A stretch of 64,000 bases of DNA, taken from positions 930,001 to 994,000 of the forward strand of contig JBAIAA010000013.1 in NCBI GenBank assembly GCA_037893245.1. The letters are read 5' to 3'. A program made the translations under genes and the position numbers. This DNA is from Crossaster papposus. Taxonomy: Eukaryota; Echinodermata; Asteroidea; Velatida; Solasteridae. The notes under the pieces were generated by a model. That model saw only the letters and a list, made by a program, of their open reading frames with translations. It searched no databases and was not told the DNA's origin. Below, piece after piece: positions 12,732 through 23,026 of the stretch. Position 1 is the stretch's first letter. Every line of letters begins with the position of its first letter.

Positions 12732-15064
12732 CTAATAAGTTTTTGGTAAGACTTGAAGTACTCGACTCAGAGTGACAAAGTAGACCCTTTCTTGGTCAGT
12801 AACCGAGAGTTCGGATGATCACAACCTCGGTCTGCTCAGGATAATTTTGTATTTGATAGGGATTTCATTTTCATTAAAAATAGTTACGCAGAGTAGTGCA
12901 GCGGGAGCGTGATGGGCCCATAGCCCAGAGGTCCGAGGAACAAAACCTCGCTTTGCTAACTAGGTATTTTTGCTTCACTGCTATTCACATTTAATAAATA
13001 TTGTAGAATGTTTTTAGAATGTCTGCTTTAATTTTGTTTGCATTTTCTAAATTTACATGAGGCATAGTGGCGCAGTTGAAGCGTGCTGGGCCCATAACCC
13101 AGAGGTCCGAGGATCGAAACCTCGCTCTGCTAACAAGTTTTTGGTATGACATGAGGTACTCGACTCGGAGTGACAAAGTAGACACTTTCTTGGTCAGTAC
13201 CCGAGAGTTTGGTTGACCACAACCTCGGTCTGCTCAGGATAATTATTTTCTTGAAAGTGATTTCATTTTCATTACAAATAGTTACGCAGAGTGGTGCAGT
13301 GGGAGCGTGATGGGCCCATAACCCAGAGGCCCGAGGACCGAAACCTCGCTCTGCTAAAGAGGTATTTTCGCTTCACTGTTATTCAAATTTAATAATTATT
13401 TTAGAATGTTTATAGAATGTCTGCTTTTATTTTGTTTGTTGTTTTTCTAAATTTACATGAGGCATGGTGGCGCAGTGGAAGCTTGCTGGGCCTATAACCC
13501 AGAGTGCCGAGGATCAAAACCTCGTTCTGCTGCTAATAAGTTTTTGGTATGACTTGAAGTACTCAACTCAGAGTGACAAAGTAGACCCTTTCTTGGTCAG
13601 TAACCGAGAGTTCGGATGATCACAACCTCGGTCTGCTCAGGATAATTTTGTATTTGATAGGGATTTCATTTTCATTAAAAATAGTTACGCAGAGTAGTGC
13701 AGCGGGAGCGTGATGGGCCCATAGCCCAGAGGTCCGAGGACCAAAACCTCGCTTTGCTAACTAGGTATTTTTGCTTCACTGCTATTCACATTTAATAAAT
13801 ATTGTAGAATGTTTTTAGAATGTCTGCTTTCATTTTGTTTGCATTTTCTAAATTTACATGAGGCATAGTGGCGCAGTTGAAGCGTGCTGGGCCCATAACC
13901 CAGAGGTCCGAGGATCGAAACCTCGCTCTGCTAACAAGTTTTTGGTATGACATGAGGTACTCGACTCGGAGTGACAAAGTAGACACTTTTTTGGTCAGTA
14001 CCCGAGAGTTTGGTTGACCACAACCTCGGTCTGCTCAGGATAATTATTTTCCTGAAAGTGATTTCATTTTCATTACAAATAGTTACGCAGAGTGGTGCAG
14101 TGGGAGCGTGATGGGCCCATAACCCAGAGGCCCGAGGACCGAAACCTCGCTCTGCTAAAAAGGGAATTTTTGCTTCACTGTTATTCAAATTTAATAATTA
14201 TTTTATAATGTTTTTAGAATGTCTGCTTTTATTTTGTTTATTGTTTTTCTAAATTTACATGAGGCATGGTGGCGCAGTGGAAGCTTGCTGGGCCTATAAC
14301 CCAGAGTGCCGAGGATCAAAACCTCGTTTTGCTGCTAATAAGTTTTTGGTATGACTTGAAGTACTCGACTCAGAGTGACAAAGTAGACCCTTTCTTGGTC
14401 AGTAACCGAGAGTTCGGATGATCACAACCTCGGTCTGCTCAGGATAATTTTGTATTTGATAGGGATTTCATTTTCAATACAAATAGTTACACAGGGTAGT
14501 GCAGCGGGAGCGTGATGGGCCCATAGCCCAGAGGTCCGAGGACCAAAACCCCGCTTTGCTAACTAGGTATTTTTGCTTCACTGCTATTCACATTTAATAA
14601 ATATTGTAGAATGTTTTTAGAATGTCTGCTTTCATTTTGTTTGCATTTTCTAAATTTACATGAGGCATAGTGGCGCAGTTGAAGCGTGCTGGGCCCATAA
14701 CCCAGAGTGCCGAGGATCAAAACCTCGTTCTGCTGCTAATAAGTTTTTGGTCTGACTTGAAGTACTCGACTCAGAGTGACAAAGTAGACCCTTTCTTGGT
14801 CAGTAACCGAGAGTTCGGATGATCACAACCTCGGTCTGCTCAGGATAATTTTGTATTTGATAGGGATTTCATTTTCATTAAAAATAGTTACGCAGAGTAG
14901 TGCAGCGGGAGCGTGATGGGCCCATAACCCAGAGGTCCGAGGACCAAAACCTCGCTCTGCTAAAGAGGTACTTTTGCTTCACTGTTATTCAAATTTTATA
15001 AAAAATTTAGAATGTTTTTAGAATGTCTGTTTTCATTTTGTTTGCTGTTTCTCAAATTACATGA

Positions 15065-15136
15065 AGCATAGTGGTGCAGTGGGAGCGTGCTGGGCCCATA
15101 ATTCAGAGGTACAAGGATCGAAACCTCGCTCTGCTA
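15065..15136 (+). tRNA. Array-edge tRNA-like gene with A at position 1
   Basis: This last copy starts AGCATAG, so it has the A1:T72 pair expected of a eukaryotic initiator and absent from the inner copies. It combines a B-like D loop (AGTGGGA) with an A-like anticodon stem start (CTGGG) and T loop ATCGAAA. It also has its own changes: the anticodon stem 3' strand is TTCAG and the T stem is CAAGG. No T run follows closely, because the array stops here. Edge copies escape homogenisation, so this one may keep ancestral features. Confidence 0.65.
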
Positions 15137-15696
15137 TCGCCAAAGCAAACGGTGTTTGAAACGTAAAAACTGAAGGGCAGACGAAACAAACAGTAATCAG
15201 GTAATGGCGGCAACGGAAGGTCTTCCAAACCTAGTTATTCACGTAGTACCAGTGGAAATGAAACCTCTTTCTCACAATCTTCTTCCATTAAACTTTTCAG
15301 TTTTTTGTTTTAGTTTTAGAAGGGGCCAAACGATGAGAACAATCAAGGTAATGTACTCCATGGGGTACATCACTTGTGGAGTAACACATACAGTTTTGTT
15401 TTAAACCGTGTGACCAGTTATCAACCAATCGGATCTCACAATTTAATTCCATGGTATAACAAGTATTACTGTTGTACAGCTCATTTGTGATGTGATCTGG
15501 GAAAACTCTTCACATTGTTGTTACCTTTGAAATAAACAAATATGCAACACATCTGAGCTGCGGTACAGATTTTTAAAAAAAAACAACGCACGGCATCCTT
15601 GGTAGTGTACTATGACCTTTCAAATTGTATGCAGCGCATCTGAGCTGTGGAATTGATGACAACATATTTCAACATGTAACATCACATTTGAATATA
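15137..15696. other. Unassigned spacer
   Basis: I see no coding or RNA gene here. A phrase close to CATCTGAGCTG occurs twice (about 15550 and 15640), each after an A/T-rich stretch, and there is a poly-A run near 15575. Confidence 0.4.
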
Positions 15697-16336
15697 CAGG
15701 GTGTCTGAAAAACTATACCCATTTTCAAACTTTATAATACTGCAAAACTACTAAATATTTCAGAAAAGGACAAATGTCTGTGAAAACTTGGGTAGGATGT
15801 CGTTTGTCTAATTTTAATAGGTTCATTATGTCATTGCCATGGATGACTGAACAAAAACAATACAGTTTTGAAAGGCACTGCGTGAATTCAGCACTGTGAC
15901 CAGTTGGAATATGATCAAGGCTGGCTATAATTAATTAGTATCATGAGACGAAGATGATGCATTAACATGAAGGGTTACATTGGTCAGGTATAATGTCCCA
16001 TGTCAAGTGTATCACAAAAAGAAAGGGGTCAGACAACAATATTCATCGACCCCTGTCATTAGTTCAATGTGTTTAAACAGCAAACGAATCTGTTCCTAAA
16101 AACACCTGCCTGAGCTTTGTCACTCTAGTAAAAAAAAACTTGTCACAGTGCTGATTTTAGTGCTTTTATAACTGTCTTGTTTGTTCAGTCATCCATGGCA
16201 ATGACATCATTAACATTATACCATTGGACAGAGGACATTTTACCCTTTCGACAGACATTTGGATTTTATGAAATATGTAGTAGTTTTGCAATAATATGAA
16301 TGTTAAAATGGGTATACCTTTTTCGAGACACCCTTG
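15697..16336. mobile_element. Mariner/Tc1-type MITE with long inverted arms
   Basis: The left end CAGGGTGTCTGAAAAA and the right end, read inverted as CAAGGGTGTCTCGAAAAA, are mirror images, and TA flanks both (15695-15696 and 16337-16338), as in the IS630/Tc1/mariner superfamily. The similarity goes far inward: both arms carry the CCATGGATGACTGAACA region (near 15838 and inverted near 16195). Each arm is therefore roughly 200 bp. No transposase ORF is present, so it is non-autonomous. Confidence 0.8.
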
Positions 16337-16658
16337 TACATGTTCTTAATAAAAATGTGTACTTAACCCTAACTCCCTATTCAATTTCCTGCGAATAAAT
16401 CCTGCAAAATTCTCAAATTTCAGAGTAATATGCTCTATGTAATATAACCGGAATCTTGCAAAATCCTCCAATATTTATTACTGGTGACCACTGCCTGAAT
16501 CCTCCAAATTCCTGCAAGCATGCAGCCAAACATGGACAAACGGCTGCAATTAATGCCCAATAACAAGGGTCTGCAAACATGACCCTTGGTATGCAAAATG
16601 TTCTATCCTTGACATAACTTGCACCTTGACTGAAGCTCAATGGAGAATGTGCATATAG
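16337..16658. other. Unassigned spacer
   Basis: A/T-rich sequence with several short CCTGCAAA/TCCTCCAAA phrases. I see no gene or terminal repeats. Confidence 0.35.
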
Positions 16659-17196
16659 AACAAGTCTGGTGCCAGCAGCTGCGGTAAATCCAGCTCTAAT
16701 GGCGTATTAAAATTGCTGCAGTTGTGAATCTCATTGTTGAACCTTGGGCGCAGGCTGGCGGTCCGCCGCAAAAGGCGCGCCACGTACTGTCCGCCTGGCC
16801 TTGATCTCAGTTACCGCCCGGTTCTCTTGACTGAGTGCCGAGCGTAAAAATGGAGCATTCAAAGCAGGTTGGCTGCCTTGACAGCAGAGCATTCATGAAA
16901 TAATGAAAAAGGACCTCGGTTCTATTGCGTCGGTTTTCGGAACTCGAGGTAATGATTAAGAGGGATTTTATAACGGTGGCATTTGTACTGCGGTGTGAGA
17001 GGTAGCATTCTTGGATTGCCGTCACGACGACCAACTGCAAAAGCATTCGCCACGAATGTTTTTTTATCAATCAAGAATGAAAGTTAGAGGTTCGAAGGTG
17101 ATCAGATACCGCCCAATATCTTACCATAAATGATGGCAACTGGCGATCCGCCGGCGTTACTCCAATGTCGCGCGGGCAGTCTGCAAAAGTTTGAGG
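16659..17196 (+). pseudogene. Partial, diverged 18S rRNA pseudogene (middle part)
   Basis: The segment follows the 18S rRNA from the GTGCCAGCAGC[C/T]GCGGTAA region, through TTGGGCGCAGGCTGGCGG and GGACCTCGGTTCTATT, to CGAAGGTGATCAGATACCG and CGATCCGCCGGCGTTACT. That corresponds to roughly positions 575-1110 of a metazoan 18S gene. It carries many substitutions and small indels, so it is old. Its right side is cut by a TA-flanked transposon end at 17199. It is not a working rRNA gene: both ends are missing. Confidence 0.9.
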
Positions 17197-17198
17197 TA

Positions 17199-17360
17199 CA
17201 GTCGACTCCCGTTATAACGAACTCCACGGGACCTCGTCAAAGTGTTCGTTATATCCGAATTTCGTATTATCCGACCCAACGATTTCTAACCCATTGTTCA
17301 CTTTGTATAGACCCTGTACGTGTTGACCAAAATACACCTTTGCAATATGAACACAAATGA
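17199..17360 (+). mobile_element. Left end of a Tigger/pogo-like DNA transposon
   Basis: After a TA dinucleotide (17197-17198) the sequence begins CAGTCGACTCCCGTTATAAC and goes on with repeated TTCGTTATAT and TTCGTATTATCCG phrases. This style of end is typical of pogo/Tigger and Jerky-type transposons. The insertion lies inside the 18S pseudogene. No transposase ORF was found between here and 22265, so the element is non-autonomous or gutted. Confidence 0.5.
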
Positions 17361-17889
17361 AATACAATTTACACGTAGTGTTGTTTGTGTAATAAAAGGT
17401 TTAAAATAAAGTTGTGAGAAGCAAAATGTTAAATGTAGGTGTAAAATAATACAAAAATTACGAAGGTTCTTGATGTTCGATTGTTGAGAATGAAGTCAAC
17501 GTAACAGATACGGAAGAGTGAATCAACTAACTGGATCGGTTGTTTCAACGTAAGTATCTTGCACAAATTGTGACGGAGAGACATTTGTTATTATCCTTTG
17601 GTCTTCAGAAGGCAGAATTGTGAAATGTTGAGATATAAAATGATAGCAAAGACAACAGCACGAACGTACAAGGGCGATCCCCTCGTTGCAAAACCGTTAA
17701 TTTAGATGGTAAAATGCGTAAGCAAATCACATTTTCGACCCGACAAAGTGTTCAAAAATGTACAAAATTGTGTCATAAGAGTTGAGAGAAGTGTACTTTA
17801 GGTTGTTAAAGTAATTTTTGAATGATAAAAGTACCTTTGACTCGAATTGGACCAAAATAAAAAGGGGCCCTTAACAACACAAACGACAC
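17361..17889. other. Interior of the Tigger-like remnant, no gene seen
   Basis: A/T-rich sequence without a credible ORF or clear repeat. It lies between the Tigger-like left end and the foldback element, and I infer that it belongs to the former. Confidence 0.3.
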
Positions 17890-18035
17890 AATAAGCCATT
17901 TGCGCATGACCCCGAGTTAAATTTGAATAACATCTGGTACACTGACTTGCTCACACAGCTTGGCACAGTTTAACTTTAAATTCTCCAGACCAAAGACGCT
18001 GTTGCTATATCACGTGATTCGGGGCAAGCCTTACG

Positions 18036-21000
18036 CGTCATCATCATCATCGTCGTACGCCGGAGGCGCCTTGGCGGCTATGACTTCTTAGCACCATTGA
18101 AGTTGATCTGGTTCCATGTTCCTTCTGTGGCATGGGGGCACGAGCTGCCGCGTCGTCGGCGAGAGCTGCTGCCGGCTTTCCGGACCATCGTCGCAGTCCA
18201 TCCATCCATCGCAGACGCGGCCTGCCAGGAGTAGGGCGTGCGTCAGTCGGCAGACCGGTGATCAGAGCTGGGTGGTTTGTGTGACGCTGGAAGTGCCCCA
18301 GCCACGTCCATTGCTGGTTCATCAGAGTGGCCTCAGTGAGTTGCCAGCGATCGCCTATACGTTGTCCAAGTTCAGTGTTTGAGACGAAGTCACTCCAAAC
18401 AACACCAAGCAGCTTCCTCCATATGGTTCTGCCAAACGCGTCAATTGACTTTGCGCTTGTGGTGCTGACTGTCCAGGACGCTGCCCCATACATCATTTTT
18501 GAGAGAATGAGCGCTCTGGCGAGGTGGAGCTTTGTTTCGATGCGTATACGTGATTTCTGGAGGTAGATGCATGAGTTCAAGGCACTCTTTGCGATGGCGA
18601 TGCGGGAGCGAATCTCGGAGGAGTCATCTAGGGTGTTGTTGATGCTACAGCCCAGGTATCGGAAATTAGTGGTCGGCTTGATGGGGTTGCCATGGAGAGT
18701 GACTGGAACGTCTGGAGCGTTCAGTGCTAGATGTTCGGTTTTTCCTAGATGAAGTTTCAAACCATAGGAGTTGGCAATGAGGTCGAGCTTATCCAGCATA
18801 AAAGTGGCATCTTCTGCAGAGCGCGCAAGTAGCACCAGGTCGTCGGCGTATCTCAGTTCCCAGTACTTGTCACCACTGACATCTGGAGGGAGTAGATGTG
18901 ACACCTCTTCTTTCCACTCTCGCATCATCGCTTCTGTGTATAAGTTGAAAAGCACAGGAAACAAGGGGCAGCCCTGGCGTACACCAACTGGCGTCTCAAA
19001 GCATTCAGTGGTCAGGCCTTTCCAGGAGAGCGAACCGTATGCGCCGTTGTAAAGATTGGCGATGAGACGGGAGGTTTCTGGCATAACTCCATACGAGTCG
19101 ATGATTTCCAGCATTTTGCGGTGGATCACAGAATCGAATGCTTTACGAAAGTCAACGAAGACCATGTGAAGCTGTCTGCGAGCTGCCATGTGAGCTTGGC
19201 CAATAAGCTTGAGTGTGAATATCGCATCGGTGGTGGACTTGCCGGCGCTGAACCCACACTGAGTTTCGCTGACGGCGACTTTGGCGACACGGTTGAGGTC
19301 CTCCAACATGATGTTCAGCATGATCTTGCTTGCGTGTGTAATCAAAGCTAGAGTCCGATAGTTGCCGCAGTCGCCGTTGTCACATTTCTTGTACAGTGCG
19401 ATGTAATTAGACATCAGCGCAGAGGGTGGCCAGTTGCCCGTGGTTCAGATGCGGTTGATGGCGCGATGGATTGCAGAAAACACGAGTGGGTCATCAAGCA
19501 TAGCCTTCAGAAACTCCGCTTGAACTCCGTCCGAGCCAGCAGCTCTTCCGTTCTTGAGACGGGAGATAGCGCGTCTGACGACATCGGCGGGTAGAGGTGC
19601 AGCTGCAAATTGGTGTGGCGAGTACGGTGCGCGTTGTAGGTTAGACTGGAATAGGCCCTGAGCATATTCATGCCATCTTTTGATTTCATCCTCAGGGGAG
19701 ACGCAGAGATTGCCGTTGCTAAGCTTAATGGTGGCTTCCGGCTTGCGTGGATCTCCTACCAGGCTCTTCGTGGTTTTGAACAGAAGGGCAGAGTCGTTGC
19801 GATGGAATGCTTCGTTGATTTCATCCGCCGTTTTGAGCAGCCATGTGTCGAGGTCCTTGTCGCACGCTGCCCTCACTTGATTCTTGAGCAGACGGTATTG
19901 AGGGGTACCAGTCGCCTTCCGCTTCTTTTCAATCAGATCGATCGTTTCAGGTGTAATGTGCGGTTTCGACTTGTTTCGTCTGGTGGGACCACAGAGTTTA
20001 AGTGCGGCATCATGGATAGCAGAGGTGATATCCTCCAAATCATCTGATGTGGCGATGCGGTTTTTCACTTCCGTCTGCAGGTTTCTTTTGATTGTGTCAC
20101 CGTTGGCGGAGGTGAGCTGTTGTGCACATGGTTTAGGTGGCAGTTTGAGAGGTTTCGGTACGCGTTTGATCTGCAACTTCATATTGCATAGGACTAGTCG
20201 GTGGTCCGTGTCGAAGGCTGCCGAGTACGAGCGGCAATCGACCAGCTGCTGGATGTGCTTCTGTCTGACTAGAACGTGGTCAATCGCGTTCCTGGCGTTC
20301 CCTGCGCGGCTTATCCACGTGACTTTGTGCAGCATCCGCTTACGAAACCAGGTGTTAGCTGAGGTCAGTTGGTGGGCACGGCAAAAATCAAGTAGTCTCA
20401 GGCCGCGGTCGTTAACGGTGCCGATGCTATGAGGGCCAATGACCGCCGGGTCAATTCTCTCTGTGCCAAGTTTTGCGTTCAGATCACCAGCAACTATCAA
20501 TGTATCAGATGGTTTCACTCTCTGAATCACGTCTTCGAGTTGGTCATAGAAGGCGTCCATTACATCAACAGTGGCGGTGCTGGTGGGTGCGTAGACGGCC
20601 AGGAAGACCAGTGAGCCAGGACCGTTCAAACGAAGCTGAGCAGACATGACGCGGTCAGATATACAATCGTGTGAGATGAGTGCTGCTTTTGCTTTCGCAG
20701 AGAGGAGGATACCGACACCGGCATAGCGCTTAGTACCACCGGAGAAAAGCAGTCTGCCATCTAGTCGAGTTTCCGTGCCTATTCCATGTGTTTCGGTGAG
20801 TGCGATGGCATCGTAACTATAAGAGGTTAGGGCTTGTTCTAGGTGTTCGTCATCAAGGGCATGTTGTAACGTGGTGACGTTTCACGTTCCAATAGTAAAA
20901 GTAAAAAGGCCCGGCGCGGCGCAAGTTCCACGGCGTATCAGCCCCACACCATCCCCGGAAGGCTTTAAGTGTGACGCGTCATCAGTCGAGGTCTGTCGCC

Positions 21001-21186
21001 GCGGAGGGTCTACATCCCAAGTAGCATTGAGATCCGGATCGGCGCTTGGGGGCCACACATCCACCAGATCATTGTTGTTATCTTCGTCGGTTGTAGTCAT
21101 ACGCTAGCAACCCCCAGCTCTGGAATGGTCTGGTGTCTTGTTGCCATTCTCACCCATTGTAAACAATGTATTGTTGCTGAGCGTCT
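18036..21186 (-). mobile_element. RTE-clade LINE, nearly full length
   Basis: The element lies between copies of CTTACG (18030-18035 and 21187-21192), a likely 6-bp target duplication. Its 3' end, on the minus strand, is a short GATGATGATGATGA tract, the kind of tail RTE elements use instead of poly-A. It carries one long reading frame (18047-21100) with an apurinic-type endonuclease followed by reverse transcriptase, the usual RTE layout. The low number of disabling changes and the clear target duplication point to a fairly recent insertion. Confidence 0.85.
18047..21100 (-). pseudogene. RTE endonuclease-reverse transcriptase, interrupted by two UGA codons
   Basis: The frame starts at an ATG at 21100 and stays in one frame to 18047, about 1017 codons, the usual length for an RTE protein. 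Only two in-frame stops break it, both TGA: at about 20882-20884, just after FTFTIGT, and at 19445-19447, just after AINRI. In relatives both places hold tryptophan (TIGTWNV and a W before the TG.WP motif). The endonuclease shows ALTETHG, FLAVYAPTS, VAGDLNAKLG and NAIDHVLV. The RT shows YRTLALIT, FVDFRKAFDS, GVRQGCPLFP and the catalytic RYADDLV. The C-terminus has the WLGHFQRH and GRPRLRW motifs seen in RTE proteins. The product would nick DNA and copy its RNA into the nick. As it stands it is a pseudogene unless UGA is read through. Confidence 0.88.
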
Positions 21187-21348
21187 CTTACGTAACTATG
21201 CAAAAGCTTGCCCCGAATCACGTGATATAGCAACAGTGTCTTTGGTCTGGAGAATTTAAAGTTAAACTGTGCCAATGTGTGTGAACAAGTCAGTGTACCA
21301 GATATTATTTAAATTTAACTCGGGGTCACGCGCAAATGGCTTATTGCC

Positions 21349-22149
21349 ATGATCACAAAAATCATAGAGCAATGTACACACACTGTACTGCAGTCACATG
21401 ATCGATCCGATGGCTGAGGCCTTTTCCCAAACCCCAGCTTGCAAACGCCGTTGCGGCTCCATCGCATTTGACAAACTGCATGAACAACGCCAAAACGGAG
21501 ATGAGTTTTGGGTTTGGAAAACGGCACGAGTTTTCAGAAATCGCTAAAGCGCCCTCATGTGACAGTAACCTACCTTGATTGGATATTTTAACGTACGTAG
21601 CACAGGCCATTCAAGTTTTAAAGACGGGTTTATTTTATTCATTATCTAAGATTGCGCTTGGTTAAAGGTGAAATATTTAAGGGATTAGTTTTGTTTTTCT
21701 TTTTCTGAGGGGTTATACAACTTACCAGGGAAGAGAGCTAAATGATTTTTTAGAGGGGAGATTGATTGGGTTTTTTTCCCTGTTTTTTCTTGCGCGATCA
21801 GGCCAGCGCGATGTTTCCTTTCTTGCGCCCATTCTCGATTGCTTTGATGACCTCCATCTTGAGCTTGGTAGTGACGGTCCTTTGGCAAGGCGCACATGGT
21901 TTGGGTGATTGGCACTTGTTACCAGCACTCTTTTAAGACGGGCCTTTGTTGCTAACTGCAACGGCCGATTAACGACTGTGCACTGTCCAAACAATTAGCA
22001 CCATCCCTCTGAACAGGTTTTCTCATCGGCAAGGTGAATTAACATGACAAGCATCAATTGATGACTAATACTGCTTTTAATTTTGATCTGAATGAAAAAG
22101 CCGTGGGCCAGGATTTGTAAGCTTTCGTTATAAATGGATCAATAACAAT
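21349..22149. other. Unassigned sequence within the Tigger-like remnant
   Basis: I see no convincing gene. Short ORFs here lack family motifs. The stretch has mixed base composition and no repeat that I could pair with anything else in the window. Confidence 0.3.
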
Positions 22150-22265
22150 GCTTTTTTATTCACGGGTTACTAAAACCGTTCGTTGTAACAGGAATTTCGT
22201 ACAATCCGTTTTCGTTATATGCGAATATTTTCCCATAGAAACGTGCACAGTTTTGCCGGGACCAA
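22150..22265. mobile_element. Possible right part of the Tigger-like element
   Basis: The phrases TTCGTTGTAACAGGAATTTCG, CAATCCG and TTCGTTATATGCGAAT echo the left end at 17199. A GCCGGGACC motif follows. The very terminus is missing, so this is either the decayed right end of the same element or part of a second copy. Confidence 0.35.
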
Positions 22266-22497
22266 GGATAGGGAGGGGCTGGTCGCATGTCCCCGGTCAG
22301 CCCCCGCTCCGGTAGGGCAGGCCACCGTGCTGTTTTCTGGGTGTAGGTGGGAGTGACCCAACAGTGATTCAACACCGGGGTCCTGAGGCGGCCTGTCCAC
22401 GGTCAGTCCATTGTACACATCGCCATTATAATTATGTAGATCGTTACATCTGTGCCGGTTGGCCGGTAGAGGGCACCAGAGCGGTCCCACGGTGGGA

Positions 22498-22627
22498 CCA
22501 CTAACCTCTACACATGGACAGATCATCATTGTTACACACTTGAAGTCGGCGCGAACTGGAAGTGCAACATGGCGGACCCACGACATCACTCTGTGAGCCA
22601 ATGAAATGTCCAGGTGTAAGGTTCAGT
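22498..22627 (-). mobile_element. P-type MITE copy 1
   Basis: It is about 130 bp with ends CCACTAACCTCTACACATGG and, inverted, ACTGAACCTTACACCTGGAC. The interior (ATGGCGGACCCACG, GAGCCAATGAAATG) is the inverted partner of the copy at 22668. The octamer GTGGGACC occurs at 22492-22499 and at 22813-22820, flanking the pair, which fits the 8-bp target duplication of P-superfamily elements. No ORF is present. Confidence 0.65.
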
Positions 22628-22667
22628 CGACGTAATGTTTATAAATAAACAAATGTATAGAGTAAAT

Positions 22668-22812
22668 CCACTGACCTCTACACCTGGACATTTCATTGGC
22701 TCACAGAAGTGACGTCTTGGGTCCGCCATGTTGCACGTCCAGTTCGCGCCGACTTCAAGCGTTAGTACAGCAGAATGTGGACAATGGTCCGTCCAGGTGT
22801 AGAGGTCAGTGG
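22668..22812 (+). mobile_element. P-type MITE copy 2
   Basis: It is 145 bp. It starts CCACTGACCTCTACACCTGG and ends with the inverse, GTCCAGGTGTAGAGGTCAGTGG in outline. Its first 75 bases or so closely match the left end of the THAP-coding element at 57519, including the ATTGGCTCACAGAAGTGACG and GGGTCCGCCATGTTGCAC phrases. It is therefore a plausible deletion derivative of that family. It lies inverted to copy 1 across a spacer of about 40 bp. Confidence 0.7.
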
Positions 22813-23026
22813 GTGGGACCGTCTAGGGTGCTCCTGCCGGTCCGCTTGCCGATCCGTCCCGGATGGCGCATGCGCACTAGTGCCGCGTTGTGACGCCATA
22901 GTTGTGTGCCAGTTTTGTAGCTAGAAATAGTGAGAATAAACAGCCTGAGAACCGTCGATAAAAGAGAATACCTGTCTTGAGTACTTCCTGTGTGTTTGTG
23001 GACCCATGTGAACGGTTTTCGTTACA

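Larger units (their letters stand above)
1..15136 (+). repeat. Left initiator-tRNA satellite array (801-bp higher-order repeat)
   Basis: The stretch is a tandem array whose recurring 72-nt segments align end to end with the eukaryotic initiator methionine tRNA. Four types recur in the order C, D, A, B, about 801 bp per round; each round is two related halves of about 400 bp (C+D and A+B). Type A genes start at 396, 1197, 1998, 2786, 3184, 3984, 4772, 5170, 5971, 6772, 7572, 8360, 8758, 9559, 10360, 10657, 11458, 12259, 13061 and 13862. Steps of 398 and 297 mark loss of one half or part of one. The array runs off the left edge and stops sharply at 15136. Short ORFs that recur in it are by-products of the repeat and are not genes. 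That the array came from tRNA genes is clear; whether it is transcribed is not known. Confidence 0.93.
17890..21348. mobile_element. Foldback element with a LINE in its loop
   Basis: Two arms of about 145 bp (about 17890-18032 and 21203-21348) are inverted copies. Reading inward, both show ATAAGCCATTTGCGC, CCCCGAGTTAAATTT, GTTTAACTTTAAATTCTCCA, GCTATATCACGTGATTCG and GGGCAAGC. Without the LINE the arms would meet across a loop of about 20 bases. No ORF belongs to the foldback itself. Its outer ends lie inside the Tigger-like remnant, so it is a nested insertion. The superfamily is not clear. Confidence 0.7.
22412..23026 (+). mobile_element. Possible solo LTR fossil interrupted by MITEs
   Basis: The stretch opens with TG, closes with GTTACA, and carries an AATAAA-type signal near 22936 not far from its right end, a layout like that of an LTR. 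No coding region lies beside it and no clear target duplication was found, so the call is weak. Two P-type MITEs sit inside it. If real, it is an old solo copy. Confidence 0.25.

Noticed and set aside
1-15136. CRISPR-like regular repeats
   Set aside because: The repeated parts are tRNA-like genes of 72 nt in a eukaryotic setting, and the spacers are repeats themselves, not unique.
16664-17196. Working 18S rRNA gene
   Set aside because: Only the middle third is present and it carries many changes in universal positions.
18116-20614. Plus-strand ORFs across the RTE element
   Set aside because: They are antisense shadows of the RTE protein frame on the minus strand.
22412-23026. Full retroelement around the LTR-like stretch
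   Set aside because: No coding region lies next to it and no clear target duplication was seen; it was kept only as a weak solo-LTR fossil.
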